Below are positions 36,775 through 44,775 of a DNA stretch of 64,000 bases, in pieces. A program made the position numbers and the translations under genes. The notes below the pieces were generated by a model. The model was not told where the DNA came from and did not search any database. It worked only from the letters and a program-made list of their open reading frames with translations. Position 1 is the stretch's first letter; the number at the start of each line of letters is the position of its first letter. Source of the DNA: Streptomyces cinerochromogenes (GTDB taxonomy: Bacteria > Actinomycetota > Actinomycetes > Streptomycetales > Streptomycetaceae); the NCBI RefSeq assembly GCF_014648635.1, contig NZ_BMRM01000008.1:248001-312000 (forward strand). The letters are read 5' to 3'.

Positions 36775-38877
36775 TTACCAGGGGTGGGTGACGGTGGCGG
36801 CGGACGAGGCGTTGTACAGCTCCCCCACGGCGCGCACCTCCAACCGTGCGGTGCCCTCGTCCTGTTCGGGCCCGAGGCCGGTGACGTAGTACGCGCACTG
36901 GCCGGTGGCGCCGAGGAAGCGGCGGGTGCCGTCGGGGAGGAGGCGGTGGAGGGTGTAGTGGCGGACGGGGCCGGGGGCGGCGGTCCAGGCGAGGCGGAGG
37001 TCGCCGCCGTCGGCGGCGGTGACGCGGGCGGCGGAGGGGGCGGCGGGGGCGGGCGGGGTGCCGTCGGGGCGGACGGCGAGGCCGCCCAGCCGCCAGCGGA
37101 CGGGGCCCTGGGCCGCGGTGAGCCGTACGCCGAGGGCTCGGAGGGTGCCGGACAGCCCGGTGAGCGGGACGGTCACCGTCTGCCAGCCGTTGACCGAGCG
37201 CACCCGGGTGCCGCCGTCGACGACCGACCACGCCGGGCTCCCGCTGTTGCCCGGCGGCTCCGTGCTTCCGCTGTTGACCGGGTTCACAGCGAGATACGTG
37301 TACGGCGGTGTCGTCCCCGGCGTACGCGGTTCGGCCGTCGCCACCGCCAGCTCGACGTTCACCTCCCCAGCGTCGCCCCGGAACGTCAGGTCGACAACCG
37401 TGTTCACACCGATCGGCAGCCGGGTCGCGTACACGTCCAGTACCGCCGGTTGATCGAGTACACCCGCCACCAGCACGCTGCTGCCGCCCCGCCAGGCGTC
37501 GGCGAAGTCGAAGGAGACGGCCGGCCGCTCCCCCGCCGTCCGCACCACCCACCGCCGCGACGGCAGCCGGTCCTGGAGCCCGAGGTGGCTCCAGGGCGCC
37601 TGGGAGGCGACGGCCCCCTCCTCGTACCACCGCAGCCCGTGCCCGGTGTTGAACACGCTCGCGAACGGCACCGAGGTCACGGTCGACCGGTCCGCCACGG
37701 ACACCGCCGGTGCCCGCCACGCATCGCCCGGGTCGGGCCGCGACGGGTCCAGGGACCGCCCGGTCCAGAACCGGTCGTCGGCGGCGTGGAAGTCCTCGGG
37801 GGCGCGCCGGTCGGCGGGCAGGTGGTTGCGGGTCCACTCGGGCCGGTAGAAGCCGATCGACGCCACGTGCGGCTTGCCCGCCGGCACGATCGCGTCCCAG
37901 TCCGCGTACGTGCCGGACCCGTTCGACTCCACGTCGACACCGGCCCACAGCTCGTACCGGCTGCGCCCCAGCCGGTCCGCCTTCGTGCCGGACGAGGCGA
38001 GGGTGGCCGCGCTCCACCGGAAGTCCACGAACATGTCGTCGGCGGCCTGGAAGAACGCCTGGTTCTGGCTGTTCAGGGCGCCCTGCCAGCTGACCGTGCC
38101 GTTCACGGTCATCGCGTCGTACCAGGTCACCCGCTGTCCCCTGGCCGCCGCCAGGGCTCTCAGCTCCTTGACGAAGCCCAGCATGGCCGTGCCCAGCGCG
38201 GTGTTCCCGCCGCCGGTCTCGGCGTTCACGAACCAGCCGTCGAAGCCGTACGCCGCCGCGACGGCGACGAGTTGCGCGGCGAGCGGGTAGTGCCCGGTGG
38301 CGTCCTTCTGCACCAGGTCCCGCGTCCACTGCAGCTGTCCGCCGTAGGCCGCCGGCGGCAGGAAGACGTTCCCCAGGACGGGGACGCCGTGCCGGTGGGC
38401 GGCGTCCACGACCGGCGCGTTCGGCGCGAGGACCAGGCCCTCGCCGGCCGAGCCGCCCCAGAAGACCAGCTCGTCCAGGTAGGCCCAGTGGGTGAGGGCG
38501 TACGTGTCGGCGGTGGCCGAACCCTGGGAGGGGTTGCCCGACGTCGGCCCGAAGGAGACGAGCGCCTGGACGCGGGCCTGTCCGGAGCGGGCGGTGGTGT
38601 TGGCGGGGGTCGGGGTGAAGCGGGGGGCGAGCGGCACGGTCGCGGCGTTGAAGGCGAGGTCGGGGTCGTCGGCCGCGCGCCAGCTCTTCAGGCTGCGCCA
38701 GGTGATGCCGGGGCCGGGGCTGCCGGCGGGCAGTGTGTCCGGGTACCAGTAGGAGGCGTACGGCGGGGTGGCCGCGGCGGCGCGCGGGACCGCGGCGGCG
38801 GGCGGTGCGGGGGCCAGGGCGGGGGTCAGGGCGGTGGCACCGGCGGCGATCAGGACGGTGCGTCTGGCGGGGTTCAC
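36775..38877 (-). CDS. GH85 endo-beta-N-acetylglucosaminidase, exported
   Basis: A 700-residue hydrolase that would cut the GlcNAc-GlcNAc bond of N-glycans, releasing the glycan from glycoproteins. The N-terminal MNPARRTVLIAAGATALTPA has a twin Arg and a hydrophobic stretch, so it is probably Tat-exported. The catalytic Asn-x-Glu is seen in GFDGWFVNAETG (Asn218, Glu220). The preceding WQGALNSQNQAFFQAADDMF region and C-terminal carbohydrate-binding and Fn3-like parts (from about residue 420) fit the family. GTG 38877 overlaps the upstream GH5 stop by 4 bp. Confidence 0.9.
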   Translation of the reverse strand: MNPARRTVLIAAGATALTPALAPAPPAAAVPRAAAATPPYASYWYPDTLPAGSPGPGITWRSLKSWRAADDPDLAFNAATVPLAPRFTPTPANTTARSGQARVQALVSFGPTSGNPSQGSATADTYALTHWAYLDELVFWGGSAGEGLVLAPNAPVVDAAHRHGVPVLGNVFLPPAAYGGQLQWTRDLVQKDATGHYPLAAQLVAVAAAYGFDGWFVNAETGGGNTALGTAMLGFVKELRALAAARGQRVTWYDAMTVNGTVSWQGALNSQNQAFFQAADDMFVDFRWSAATLASSGTKADRLGRSRYELWAGVDVESNGSGTYADWDAIVPAGKPHVASIGFYRPEWTRNHLPADRRAPEDFHAADDRFWTGRSLDPSRPDPGDAWRAPAVSVADRSTVTSVPFASVFNTGHGLRWYEEGAVASQAPWSHLGLQDRLPSRRWVVRTAGERPAVSFDFADAWRGGSSVLVAGVLDQPAVLDVYATRLPIGVNTVVDLTFRGDAGEVNVELAVATAEPRTPGTTPPYTYLAVNPVNSGSTEPPGNSGSPAWSVVDGGTRVRSVNGWQTVTVPLTGLSGTLRALGVRLTAAQGPVRWRLGGLAVRPDGTPPAPAAPSAARVTAADGGDLRLAWTAAPGPVRHYTLHRLLPDGTRRFLGATGQCAYYVTGLGPEQDEGTARLEVRAVGELYNASSAATVTHPW

Positions 38878-40130
38878 GAGCGGGTGCCTCCTTGGGGGGT
38901 GGGGAGTACCTGGTCGGGAGTGACGACGTCGGTGATGCCGCGCGCGGCGAGGTGGTCCTTGTCGTCGGCGCGCGTGTCGAGCACGGTGGTGGGGCGGGCG
39001 CCGTCGGCGACGAGCCGGAAGAAGGCGTCGAAGACGTCCCCGCCGGGCGCGCAGCGGGAACGCTGGGCGGGCTCGGCGGGTACGGCGAGGGCCGTGCCGC
39101 GCACCGCGGGGGTGCGGTGGGTCCGGCGGGCCGCGCCGGCCAGGACCCGGGCGATGTCCTTGGCGCGCCGGCCGTCGGTCAACAGGCCGAGGGAGTACTC
39201 CAGCTCGGGGAAGTCGGCGAGGGTGCGCGGGACGTCGTGGGAGCACCACCAGGTGATGCCCCACAGGTCCGGGCAGTCCAGGGCGTTCTCGATGGTCGCC
39301 TCGGCGAACGCGGCGGCGTGCTCGGCGGGCACCAGGGGCGCGGGGGCGCCGACCTCCTGGAGCCACACCGGCCGGTGCGGTTCGTCCGCCCAGGCCTTGC
39401 TCAGCTCGACCAGGTAGGCGGCGTGGTGCTCGGTGGGCACGGAGGTGCGGCCGTGGCGCTGGGCGGTGCCGTTGAACACCCAGGAGTGCACCGCGGTGAG
39501 GTCGCCGAGCCGGGCGGAGTGGCCGGGGGTGAAGGGCTGGTCGTCCTGGTACCAGGCGGCGTCGTAGGAGGCGTGCAGGTGGAGCCGGCCGGGGGCGCCC
39601 TCGGCACAGGCGGCGAGCATCCGGGTGAGCCAGCGCTCCGCCTGCTCGGCGGTGATCCGGTCGGGGTCGGGGTGGGGGCCGGCGGCGAACTGGTTGACCT
39701 CGTTGCCGACGGTCATGCCGAGGAAGCCCGGCCGGTCGGCGAGGGCGGCGGCGAGGGTGCGCAGATAGGCGGCCTGGCCGTCGGTGACGTCGGGGTCGGT
39801 GAAGAGGTTGCGGCGGTGCCAGGTGCGGGTCCAGGCGGGCAGGAAGTCGAAGCTGCTCACGTGCCCCTGGAGCCCGTCCACGTTGACGTCCAGGCCGCGT
39901 TCGGCGGCCGCGTCGGCCAGGGCCACGAGCTGGTCGACGGCGCGGGGGCGGATCAGGGTGCGGTTGGGCTGGAAGTAGGGCCACAGCGGGAAGACCCGGA
40001 TGTGGTCGAGGCCGAGCGCGGCGATCGCGTCGAGGTCGGCGCGCACGGAGTCGAGGTCGAAGTCGAGCCAGTGGTGGAACCACCCTTCGCTGGGGGTGTA
40101 GTTGACGCCGAAGCGCACGGCAGGAGGCAT
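38874..40130 (-). CDS. GH5 beta-mannosidase, probably subfamily 18
   Basis: A 418-residue TIM-barrel enzyme with no signal peptide. GH5 catalytic residues are Glu144 (TVGNEVNQF, acid/base) and Glu259 (VWLQEVGAP, nucleophile). It starts FGVNYTPSEGWFHHWLDFD. Bifidobacterial GH5_18 enzymes cleave Man-beta-1,4-GlcNAc, the N-glycan core disaccharide left by GH85 and GH38. The company of both enzymes makes that role likely, and the subfamily number is inferred. ATG 40130 is 40 bp after the permease gene. The last 90 residues (from about 330) go beyond the barrel and include a few Cys/Arg-rich stretches I do not recognise. Confidence 0.82.
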   Translation of the reverse strand: MPPAVRFGVNYTPSEGWFHHWLDFDLDSVRADLDAIAALGLDHIRVFPLWPYFQPNRTLIRPRAVDQLVALADAAAERGLDVNVDGLQGHVSSFDFLPAWTRTWHRRNLFTDPDVTDGQAAYLRTLAAALADRPGFLGMTVGNEVNQFAAGPHPDPDRITAEQAERWLTRMLAACAEGAPGRLHLHASYDAAWYQDDQPFTPGHSARLGDLTAVHSWVFNGTAQRHGRTSVPTEHHAAYLVELSKAWADEPHRPVWLQEVGAPAPLVPAEHAAAFAEATIENALDCPDLWGITWWCSHDVPRTLADFPELEYSLGLLTDGRRAKDIARVLAGAARRTHRTPAVRGTALAVPAEPAQRSRCAPGGDVFDAFFRLVADGARPTTVLDTRADDKDHLAARGITDVVTPDQVLPTPQGGTRS

Positions 40131-40170
40131 GCGGTGTCCTTGGACTCGGGGGACGGCACTCGGGGAGGGT

Positions 40171-41076
40171 TCAGCCCTTGACCGCGCCCTCGCCGACGCC
40201 CCGGAAGAAGTACCGCTGGAGGCAGGCGAAGAGGGCGATGAGCGGCGCCACGGCGATCACGGTGCCGGCGGCGACGAGACGCTCGTCGTTGGCGAAGGTG
40301 CCGTGCAGGTAGTTGAGGCCGATGGTCAGCGTGAACTTGGACGGGTCGCTGAGCACGATCAGCGGCCACAGGAAGTCGTCCCAGGCGCCCATGAAGGCGA
40401 AGATCGCGACGACGGCGAGGGTGCCCTTCACCGACGGCAGGGCGATGCGCCGGAACCGCTGCCAGGCATCGGCGCCGTCGACGTAGGCCGCCTCCTCGAT
40501 CTCGAAGGGCAGGTTGCGGAAGGCGTTCCGCATCAGCAGGACGTTCATGGCACCGACGGCGCCCGGCAGGACGACTCCGACCAGCGTGTTGTTGAGCCCG
40601 AGTTCGCGCATGGTGGTGAACTGGGCGATGACGATGCCCTCGACGGGCACGAGCATCGCCAGCACGAAGACGAGGGTGGCCGCGCCCCGTCCGCGGTAGC
40701 GCAGCCGGGCCAGGGCGTATCCGGCGAGCGCCGAACCGACGCAGTTGGTCACGACGTTGGCGGTGGCGACCTTCAGGGAGTTCAGGGCGTAGTCCCAGAC
40801 CGGGACCGTGTCGGCGACCCGGGCGTAGTTGTGCAGGGTGGGGTGGCCGGGCAGGAAGCGGGGCGGGGAGCCGTAGATGTCCTCGGTGGGTCCCTTGAGG
40901 GAGGTGGACAGCTGCCAGAGGAACGGGCCGATGGTCAGCGCGAGGACGGCGAGGAGCAGCAGGTAGCGCCAGAGCAGTTCGCCGGCCCGGATCCGGCGGC
41001 CGTGCTCGTCGGTGACGCGCGGCTCCCGCGCTCCGGTGGCCGGCCGCTCGGGCCGTACCTTCTCCAGGACGCTCAC
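40171..41076 (-). CDS. CUT1 sugar ABC permease (MalG-type)
   Basis: A 301-residue inner-membrane permease with six hydrophobic segments. The EAA loop EIEEAAYVDGADAWQRFRRI, which docks the ATPase, is well kept. GTG 41076 overlaps the stop of the preceding permease (GTGA). No ATPase gene lies in the operon, as usual for Streptomyces CUT1 importers that share a multipurpose MsiK-type ATPase. The substrate is probably a glycan released by the GH85 encoded downstream. Confidence 0.93.
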   Translation of the reverse strand: MSVLEKVRPERPATGAREPRVTDEHGRRIRAGELLWRYLLLLAVLALTIGPFLWQLSTSLKGPTEDIYGSPPRFLPGHPTLHNYARVADTVPVWDYALNSLKVATANVVTNCVGSALAGYALARLRYRGRGAATLVFVLAMLVPVEGIVIAQFTTMRELGLNNTLVGVVLPGAVGAMNVLLMRNAFRNLPFEIEEAAYVDGADAWQRFRRIALPSVKGTLAVVAIFAFMGAWDDFLWPLIVLSDPSKFTLTIGLNYLHGTFANDERLVAAGTVIAVAPLIALFACLQRYFFRGVGEGAVKG

Positions 41077-41960
41077 GGCTCCTCCCTGCGGTCGGCGCGG
41101 AGCACGAGGAGCATCAGGGCCACGGTGACGGCGAACACGACGACGGAGAGGGCGGAGGCGTAGCCGACCCGGCCGGTGAGGCCCGTGCCGGTGCGCTGGA
41201 CGAGCATGACGAGGGTGGTGTCCTCGCCGGCCGGGCCGCCGCTCGGGCCTGCCATCAGGTAGACCTCGGAGAACACCTTGAAGGCGGCGACGGACGACAG
41301 CGCGGCGACCAGGACCATGGTGGAGCGCACGGCGGGCACGGTGACCGAGAGGAAGCGGCGCACCGGTCCGGCGCCGTCCACGGCCGCCGCCTCGTACAGT
41401 TCGCGCGGCACGTTCGCCAGCGCGGCCAGGTAGATGATCATGTAGTACCCGAGGCCCTTCCACACCGTGACCGCCATGGCGCTGAGCAGGAGCAGCCACT
41501 GGTCGCTGAGGAACCCGATCCGGCCGATCCCGATGGTCTCCAGCAGGGAGTTGACCAGCCCGCGTTCGTCCAGCAGCCACACCCAGATCAGCCCGACCAC
41601 GACGATCGAGGCGACGACCGGGGTGTAGAAGGCGGAGCGGAAGAAGGTGATCCCGGGGATGTTCTTCTGCACCAGCAGGGCGAGCAGCAGCGGCAGCAGG
41701 ACGAGTGCCGGGACGACGCCCAGGATGTACAGGGCACTGTTGCGCAGGCCGGTCCAGAACATGTCGTCGTGGAGCAGCTCGCGGTAGTTGGCGAGGCCCA
41801 CGAAGCGGCCCGGGACGAGGGTGCGGCGGTCGGTGAAGGAGTTCACCAGGGTGGAGACGAACGGGTAGAGCACGAAGGCGCCGGTGACCAGCAGGCCGGG
41901 GGCGGCGAACAGCCACGGGCTGTGCGGGAGCTGGCGTCTGATGCCGAGGGGCGCGGCCAT
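41073..41960 (-). CDS. CUT1 sugar ABC permease (MalF-type)
   Basis: A 295-residue permease, partner of the next gene. The start is MAAPLGIRRQLPHSPWLFAA, with about six hydrophobic segments. The EAA loop is ELYEAAAVDGAGPVRRFLSV, and FKVFSEVYLMAGPSGGP is a typical CUT1 stretch. ATG 41960 is 6 bp after the binding-protein stop. Confidence 0.93.
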   Translation of the reverse strand: MAAPLGIRRQLPHSPWLFAAPGLLVTGAFVLYPFVSTLVNSFTDRRTLVPGRFVGLANYRELLHDDMFWTGLRNSALYILGVVPALVLLPLLLALLVQKNIPGITFFRSAFYTPVVASIVVVGLIWVWLLDERGLVNSLLETIGIGRIGFLSDQWLLLLSAMAVTVWKGLGYYMIIYLAALANVPRELYEAAAVDGAGPVRRFLSVTVPAVRSTMVLVAALSSVAAFKVFSEVYLMAGPSGGPAGEDTTLVMLVQRTGTGLTGRVGYASALSVVVFAVTVALMLLVLRADRREEP

Positions 41961-41966
41961 GGCGGG

Positions 41967-43253
41967 TCAGCCCTGCTGGAGCAGCCGGTCGGCGGCGCCG
42001 ACAGCGTTGTCGAGGGCTTCCTTGGGGCTCTCCTTGCCCTGGAGCGCCTTGGCGACCTCGTTGCGCAGCGCGGTCTTCATCTGCTCGCTGAACAGCACGG
42101 GTGTGTAGTTGACGGCGTTCTTCAGGGACTTGGCCGCGGCGACGCGCACCCGGGTCTCGTCGGTGCCGTCCTCCTTGGTGAAGTACGGGTCGTCGAGGGA
42201 GCCGGCGGTGCTCGGGAAGATGGCGACCTTCTTCGCGAAGGACATCTGGTTCCGTGCGTCGGTGACGAAGTGGGCGAAGGCGACGGCGGCGGGGGTGTGC
42301 CGGGTGCGGGAGTTGACCATCACGCCCATGACGTACATGTTGACGTGCCCGGTGCTGGTGATCTGGTCGGTGATGCCGATGTTCCGGTACAGGCTCGGCG
42401 CGTTCTTCTTGAAGTTGCCGAGGTCCAGGGCGCTGCCGGGGTTCATGGCGACGGCACCGGTGAGGAACTTCTTGCCGGCGGACTCCCCGGTGGCGGTGAG
42501 CGCCTGCGGATCGAGGGCCTTGGCGTCGTACAACTGCTTGTACTTCGTGAGCAGTTCGACCCCCTTGGCGTCGTTGAAGGCGAAGCCGGTGCCCTGTCCG
42601 TTCATGAGCGGGACGCCGTAGCGGCCGAAGTCCTCGATGGTGGGCACGTTGGCGAGGGTGGCGACCTTGCCGTGGCTCCTGCCGGCCATGCGCAGGGCGT
42701 CGGCGAAGAGTTCGTCGTACGTCCTCGGCGGCTGCTCCGGGTCGAGTCCGGCCTTCCTGAACAGCTCCTTGTTGTAGAAGAGCGGGCCGGTGTTCAGGTA
42801 CCAGGGGAAGGCGTACACGCCCTTCATCCCCGGTATCCGGTGGCTGGCCCAGGCACCCTGCAGGTACTCGGACCGGTACTTCCCGGCGGCCTTGTCGAGG
42901 TCGAGGGCGAGGCCCGCCCTGGCGAGCGGGGCGACCAGGTCCGGGGAGACGTTGACGACGTCGGGGAGGGTGCCGCCGGCCGCGTCGGCGCTGAGCTTGT
43001 CCGGGTAGCCCTCGGCGGGCTGGTCGACCCACTTCACATGGGTGCCGGGGTACGTGTTCTCGAAGTCGGCGATCAGGCCCTCGAAGTAGGGCTTGAAGTT
43101 CGCGCGCAGGTTCCAGGTCTGGAAGGTGATGTCGCCCTCCACCTTGCCGGAGGCGTCGGTCGAGCCGCCGTCGTCACCGCCCGAACCGCAGGCGCTCAGC
43201 GGCAGGACGAGGGCGACGGCAGCGGCGGCGAGGGCTCTGCGGGGCATGGGCAC
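41967..43253 (-). CDS. CUT1 sugar-binding lipoprotein
   Basis: A 428-residue extracellular solute-binding protein (family 1). The lipobox is LPLSAC near residue 22, and a Gly/Asp/Ser linker follows. The mature fold begins DITFQTWNLRANFKPYFEGL and has VYAFPWYLNTGPLFYNKELF and SFAKKVAIFPSTAG. GTG 43253 lies 10 nt after GGGAG; ATG 43247 is an alternative. It is first gene of the glycan operon, with the palindromic operator region upstream. The ligand is inferred to be an N-glycan or mannosyl oligosaccharide. Confidence 0.92.
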   Translation of the reverse strand: MPMPRRALAAAAVALVLPLSACGSGGDDGGSTDASGKVEGDITFQTWNLRANFKPYFEGLIADFENTYPGTHVKWVDQPAEGYPDKLSADAAGGTLPDVVNVSPDLVAPLARAGLALDLDKAAGKYRSEYLQGAWASHRIPGMKGVYAFPWYLNTGPLFYNKELFRKAGLDPEQPPRTYDELFADALRMAGRSHGKVATLANVPTIEDFGRYGVPLMNGQGTGFAFNDAKGVELLTKYKQLYDAKALDPQALTATGESAGKKFLTGAVAMNPGSALDLGNFKKNAPSLYRNIGITDQITSTGHVNMYVMGVMVNSRTRHTPAAVAFAHFVTDARNQMSFAKKVAIFPSTAGSLDDPYFTKEDGTDETRVRVAAAKSLKNAVNYTPVLFSEQMKTALRNEVAKALQGKESPKEALDNAVGAADRLLQQG

Positions 43254-43404
43254 GGGGACACGGCTCCCTTGCGGTGGCGGGCGGCGAGTGGCGTCGAAGA
43301 CCTTGCCCGCGGCCTTCCGGGAAAGTCAATGGATTCACCGAGCTAAAGAAATACACACTTCATTAGTGCAGGCCAGAGCCCGAATGATCAGAGCTTGCCG
43401 TGAT

Positions 43405-43448
43405 GAGCTAATGCGCTTTAGGGTCTTGACACTCAAGCGCATTAGCTC
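43405..43448. promoter_or_regulatory. LacI-type operator pair around a TTGACA box
   Basis: GAGCTAATGCGCTT (43405-43418) and its exact complement (43435-43448) form a 14-bp inverted repeat spaced by 16 bp. Each arm lies in a nearly palindromic LacI-type site with central GCGC (CTAATGCGCTTTAG, 43408-43421, and CTCAAGCGCATTAG, 43432-43445). TTGACA (43426-43431), a -35-like box reading towards the LacI gene, falls between them. Binding by the adjacent LacI protein would block both directions. Confidence 0.72.
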
Positions 43449-43486
43449 AAGCGCGTCAGCGAGCCTGCTCCCGAAGGGGGAGAAAC

Positions 43487-44557
43487 GTGCCGACCAAACG
43501 GTCCCCGGCCCGCCGGCCCACGATGAAGGACATCGCCCGGCGCGCCGGAGTCTCCGAGAGCGCCGTGTCCTTCGCGCTCAACGACCGCCCCGGCGTCTCC
43601 GAGGCCACCCGCGCCCGGGTCCGCCGGGTCGCCGAACAGCTCGGCTGGCGTCCCAGCACGGCGGCCCGCGCGCTGTCCGGGGAGGGCGCGGCGACGGTCG
43701 GCTTCGTCCTGGCCCGCCCCGCGCACACGCTGGGCGTGGACTCGTTCTTCCTCCAGCTCGTCTCGGGCATCCAGGAGGTCCTGGCCGAGCGGCACCTCGG
43801 CCTCCTCTTCCAGGTGGCCGGGGACGTGGCCGACGAGTGCGCGGTGTACCGGCGCTGGTGGGCGGAGCACCGGGTGGACGGGGTGCTGGTGGCCGACCCC
43901 CGTGCGCGGGATCCCCGGCCCGACCTGCTGGACGAACTCGGGCTGCCCGCCGTGGTGATCGGCGGTGCGCCCGACGTCCGCCACCCCGGCCTGTCCACGG
44001 TCTGGGCGGACGACGCGGGCGCGATGGCCTCCGTCGTGGACGAGCTGACCGCCCTCGGCCACCGGCGGATCGTCCACATCGCGGGCCTCCCCGACCTCGC
44101 CCACACCCGGCGCCGCATCGCCACGCTGCGCGCGGAGGCGGAGCGGCGCGGCCTGACCGAGGTCCGCTCGCTGACCACGGACTACTCCGACGCGGAGGGC
44201 GCCGCGGTGACCCGCCGCGTGCTCGGCGGGTCACCGCCGCCGACGGCCCTCATCTACGACAACGACGTGATGGCCGTGGCCGGTGTGGCCGCCGCGACGG
44301 ACCTGGGCTTCCGTGTCCCGCAGGACGTGTCGGTGGTCTCCTGGGAGGACTCGGCGCTGTGCCGCATGGTCACCCCGCGGCTGTCCGCCCTCTCCCGCGA
44401 CAGCGCCGAGTTCGGCCGCACGGCGGCCCGGGAACTACTGGCCCTGCTGGACGGCAGCCCGGCCCGCTCGGTGGGGGTACCGGTGCCACGGCTGACGGGC
44501 CGGGGCAGCACGGGGGCGGCGGCTCCGTCCGACGCCGGGGAGTCGCCGGGCACGTGA
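43487..44557 (+). CDS. LacI-family transcription regulator
   Basis: 356 residues. The HTH/hinge is at about 12-62 (TMKDIARRAGVSESAVSFAL), followed by a Peripla_BP_3-like effector domain (VGFVLARPAHTLGVDSFFLQ to SVVSWEDSALCRMVTP). GTG 43487 has GGGGGAG at 43476-43482. It is divergent from the six-gene glycan operon with operators between, and is almost surely its repressor, relieved by an imported or partly digested glycan. The C-terminal 20 residues are low-complexity. Confidence 0.93.
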   Translation: MPTKRSPARRPTMKDIARRAGVSESAVSFALNDRPGVSEATRARVRRVAEQLGWRPSTAARALSGEGAATVGFVLARPAHTLGVDSFFLQLVSGIQEVLAERHLGLLFQVAGDVADECAVYRRWWAEHRVDGVLVADPRARDPRPDLLDELGLPAVVIGGAPDVRHPGLSTVWADDAGAMASVVDELTALGHRRIVHIAGLPDLAHTRRRIATLRAEAERRGLTEVRSLTTDYSDAEGAAVTRRVLGGSPPPTALIYDNDVMAVAGVAAATDLGFRVPQDVSVVSWEDSALCRMVTPRLSALSRDSAEFGRTAARELLALLDGSPARSVGVPVPRLTGRGSTGAAAPSDAGESPGT

Positions 44558-44582
44558 GGGCCCGGCAGCGGCGCCCGGCGAA

Positions 44583-44710
44583 CCGCGGACGTCTCGACGC
44601 GCCGCGGACGTCTCGACGCGCCGCGGCCTCTCGACGCGCCGTGGCCTCTCGACGCGCCGCGGCCTCTCGGCGCACCCCGGCCTCTCGGCGCACCCCGGCC
44701 TCTCGACGTA
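44583..44710. repeat. Seven 18-19-bp tandem repeats after the LacI gene
   Basis: The unit CCGCGGCCTCTCGACGCG is repeated seven times with drift (two 19-bp units then five of 18 bp). It lies between the LacI stop (44557) and the amidase start (44776). On the minus strand the unit would read ERPRRV, but no initiation signal is apparent, so I treat it as non-coding. Confidence 0.85.
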
Positions 44711-44775
44711 CCGCCTCCGACCGGGCACAGTTCTCCTACCCCTCTTCCGTACCGATGAGTAACGAGGAGTGTCAC

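Noticed and set aside
44583..44710. Tandem repeats considered as a CRISPR array
   Set aside because: Units abut directly with no unique spacers and no cas genes are near. The same holds for the arrays at 5098, 47311, 61114 and 61791.
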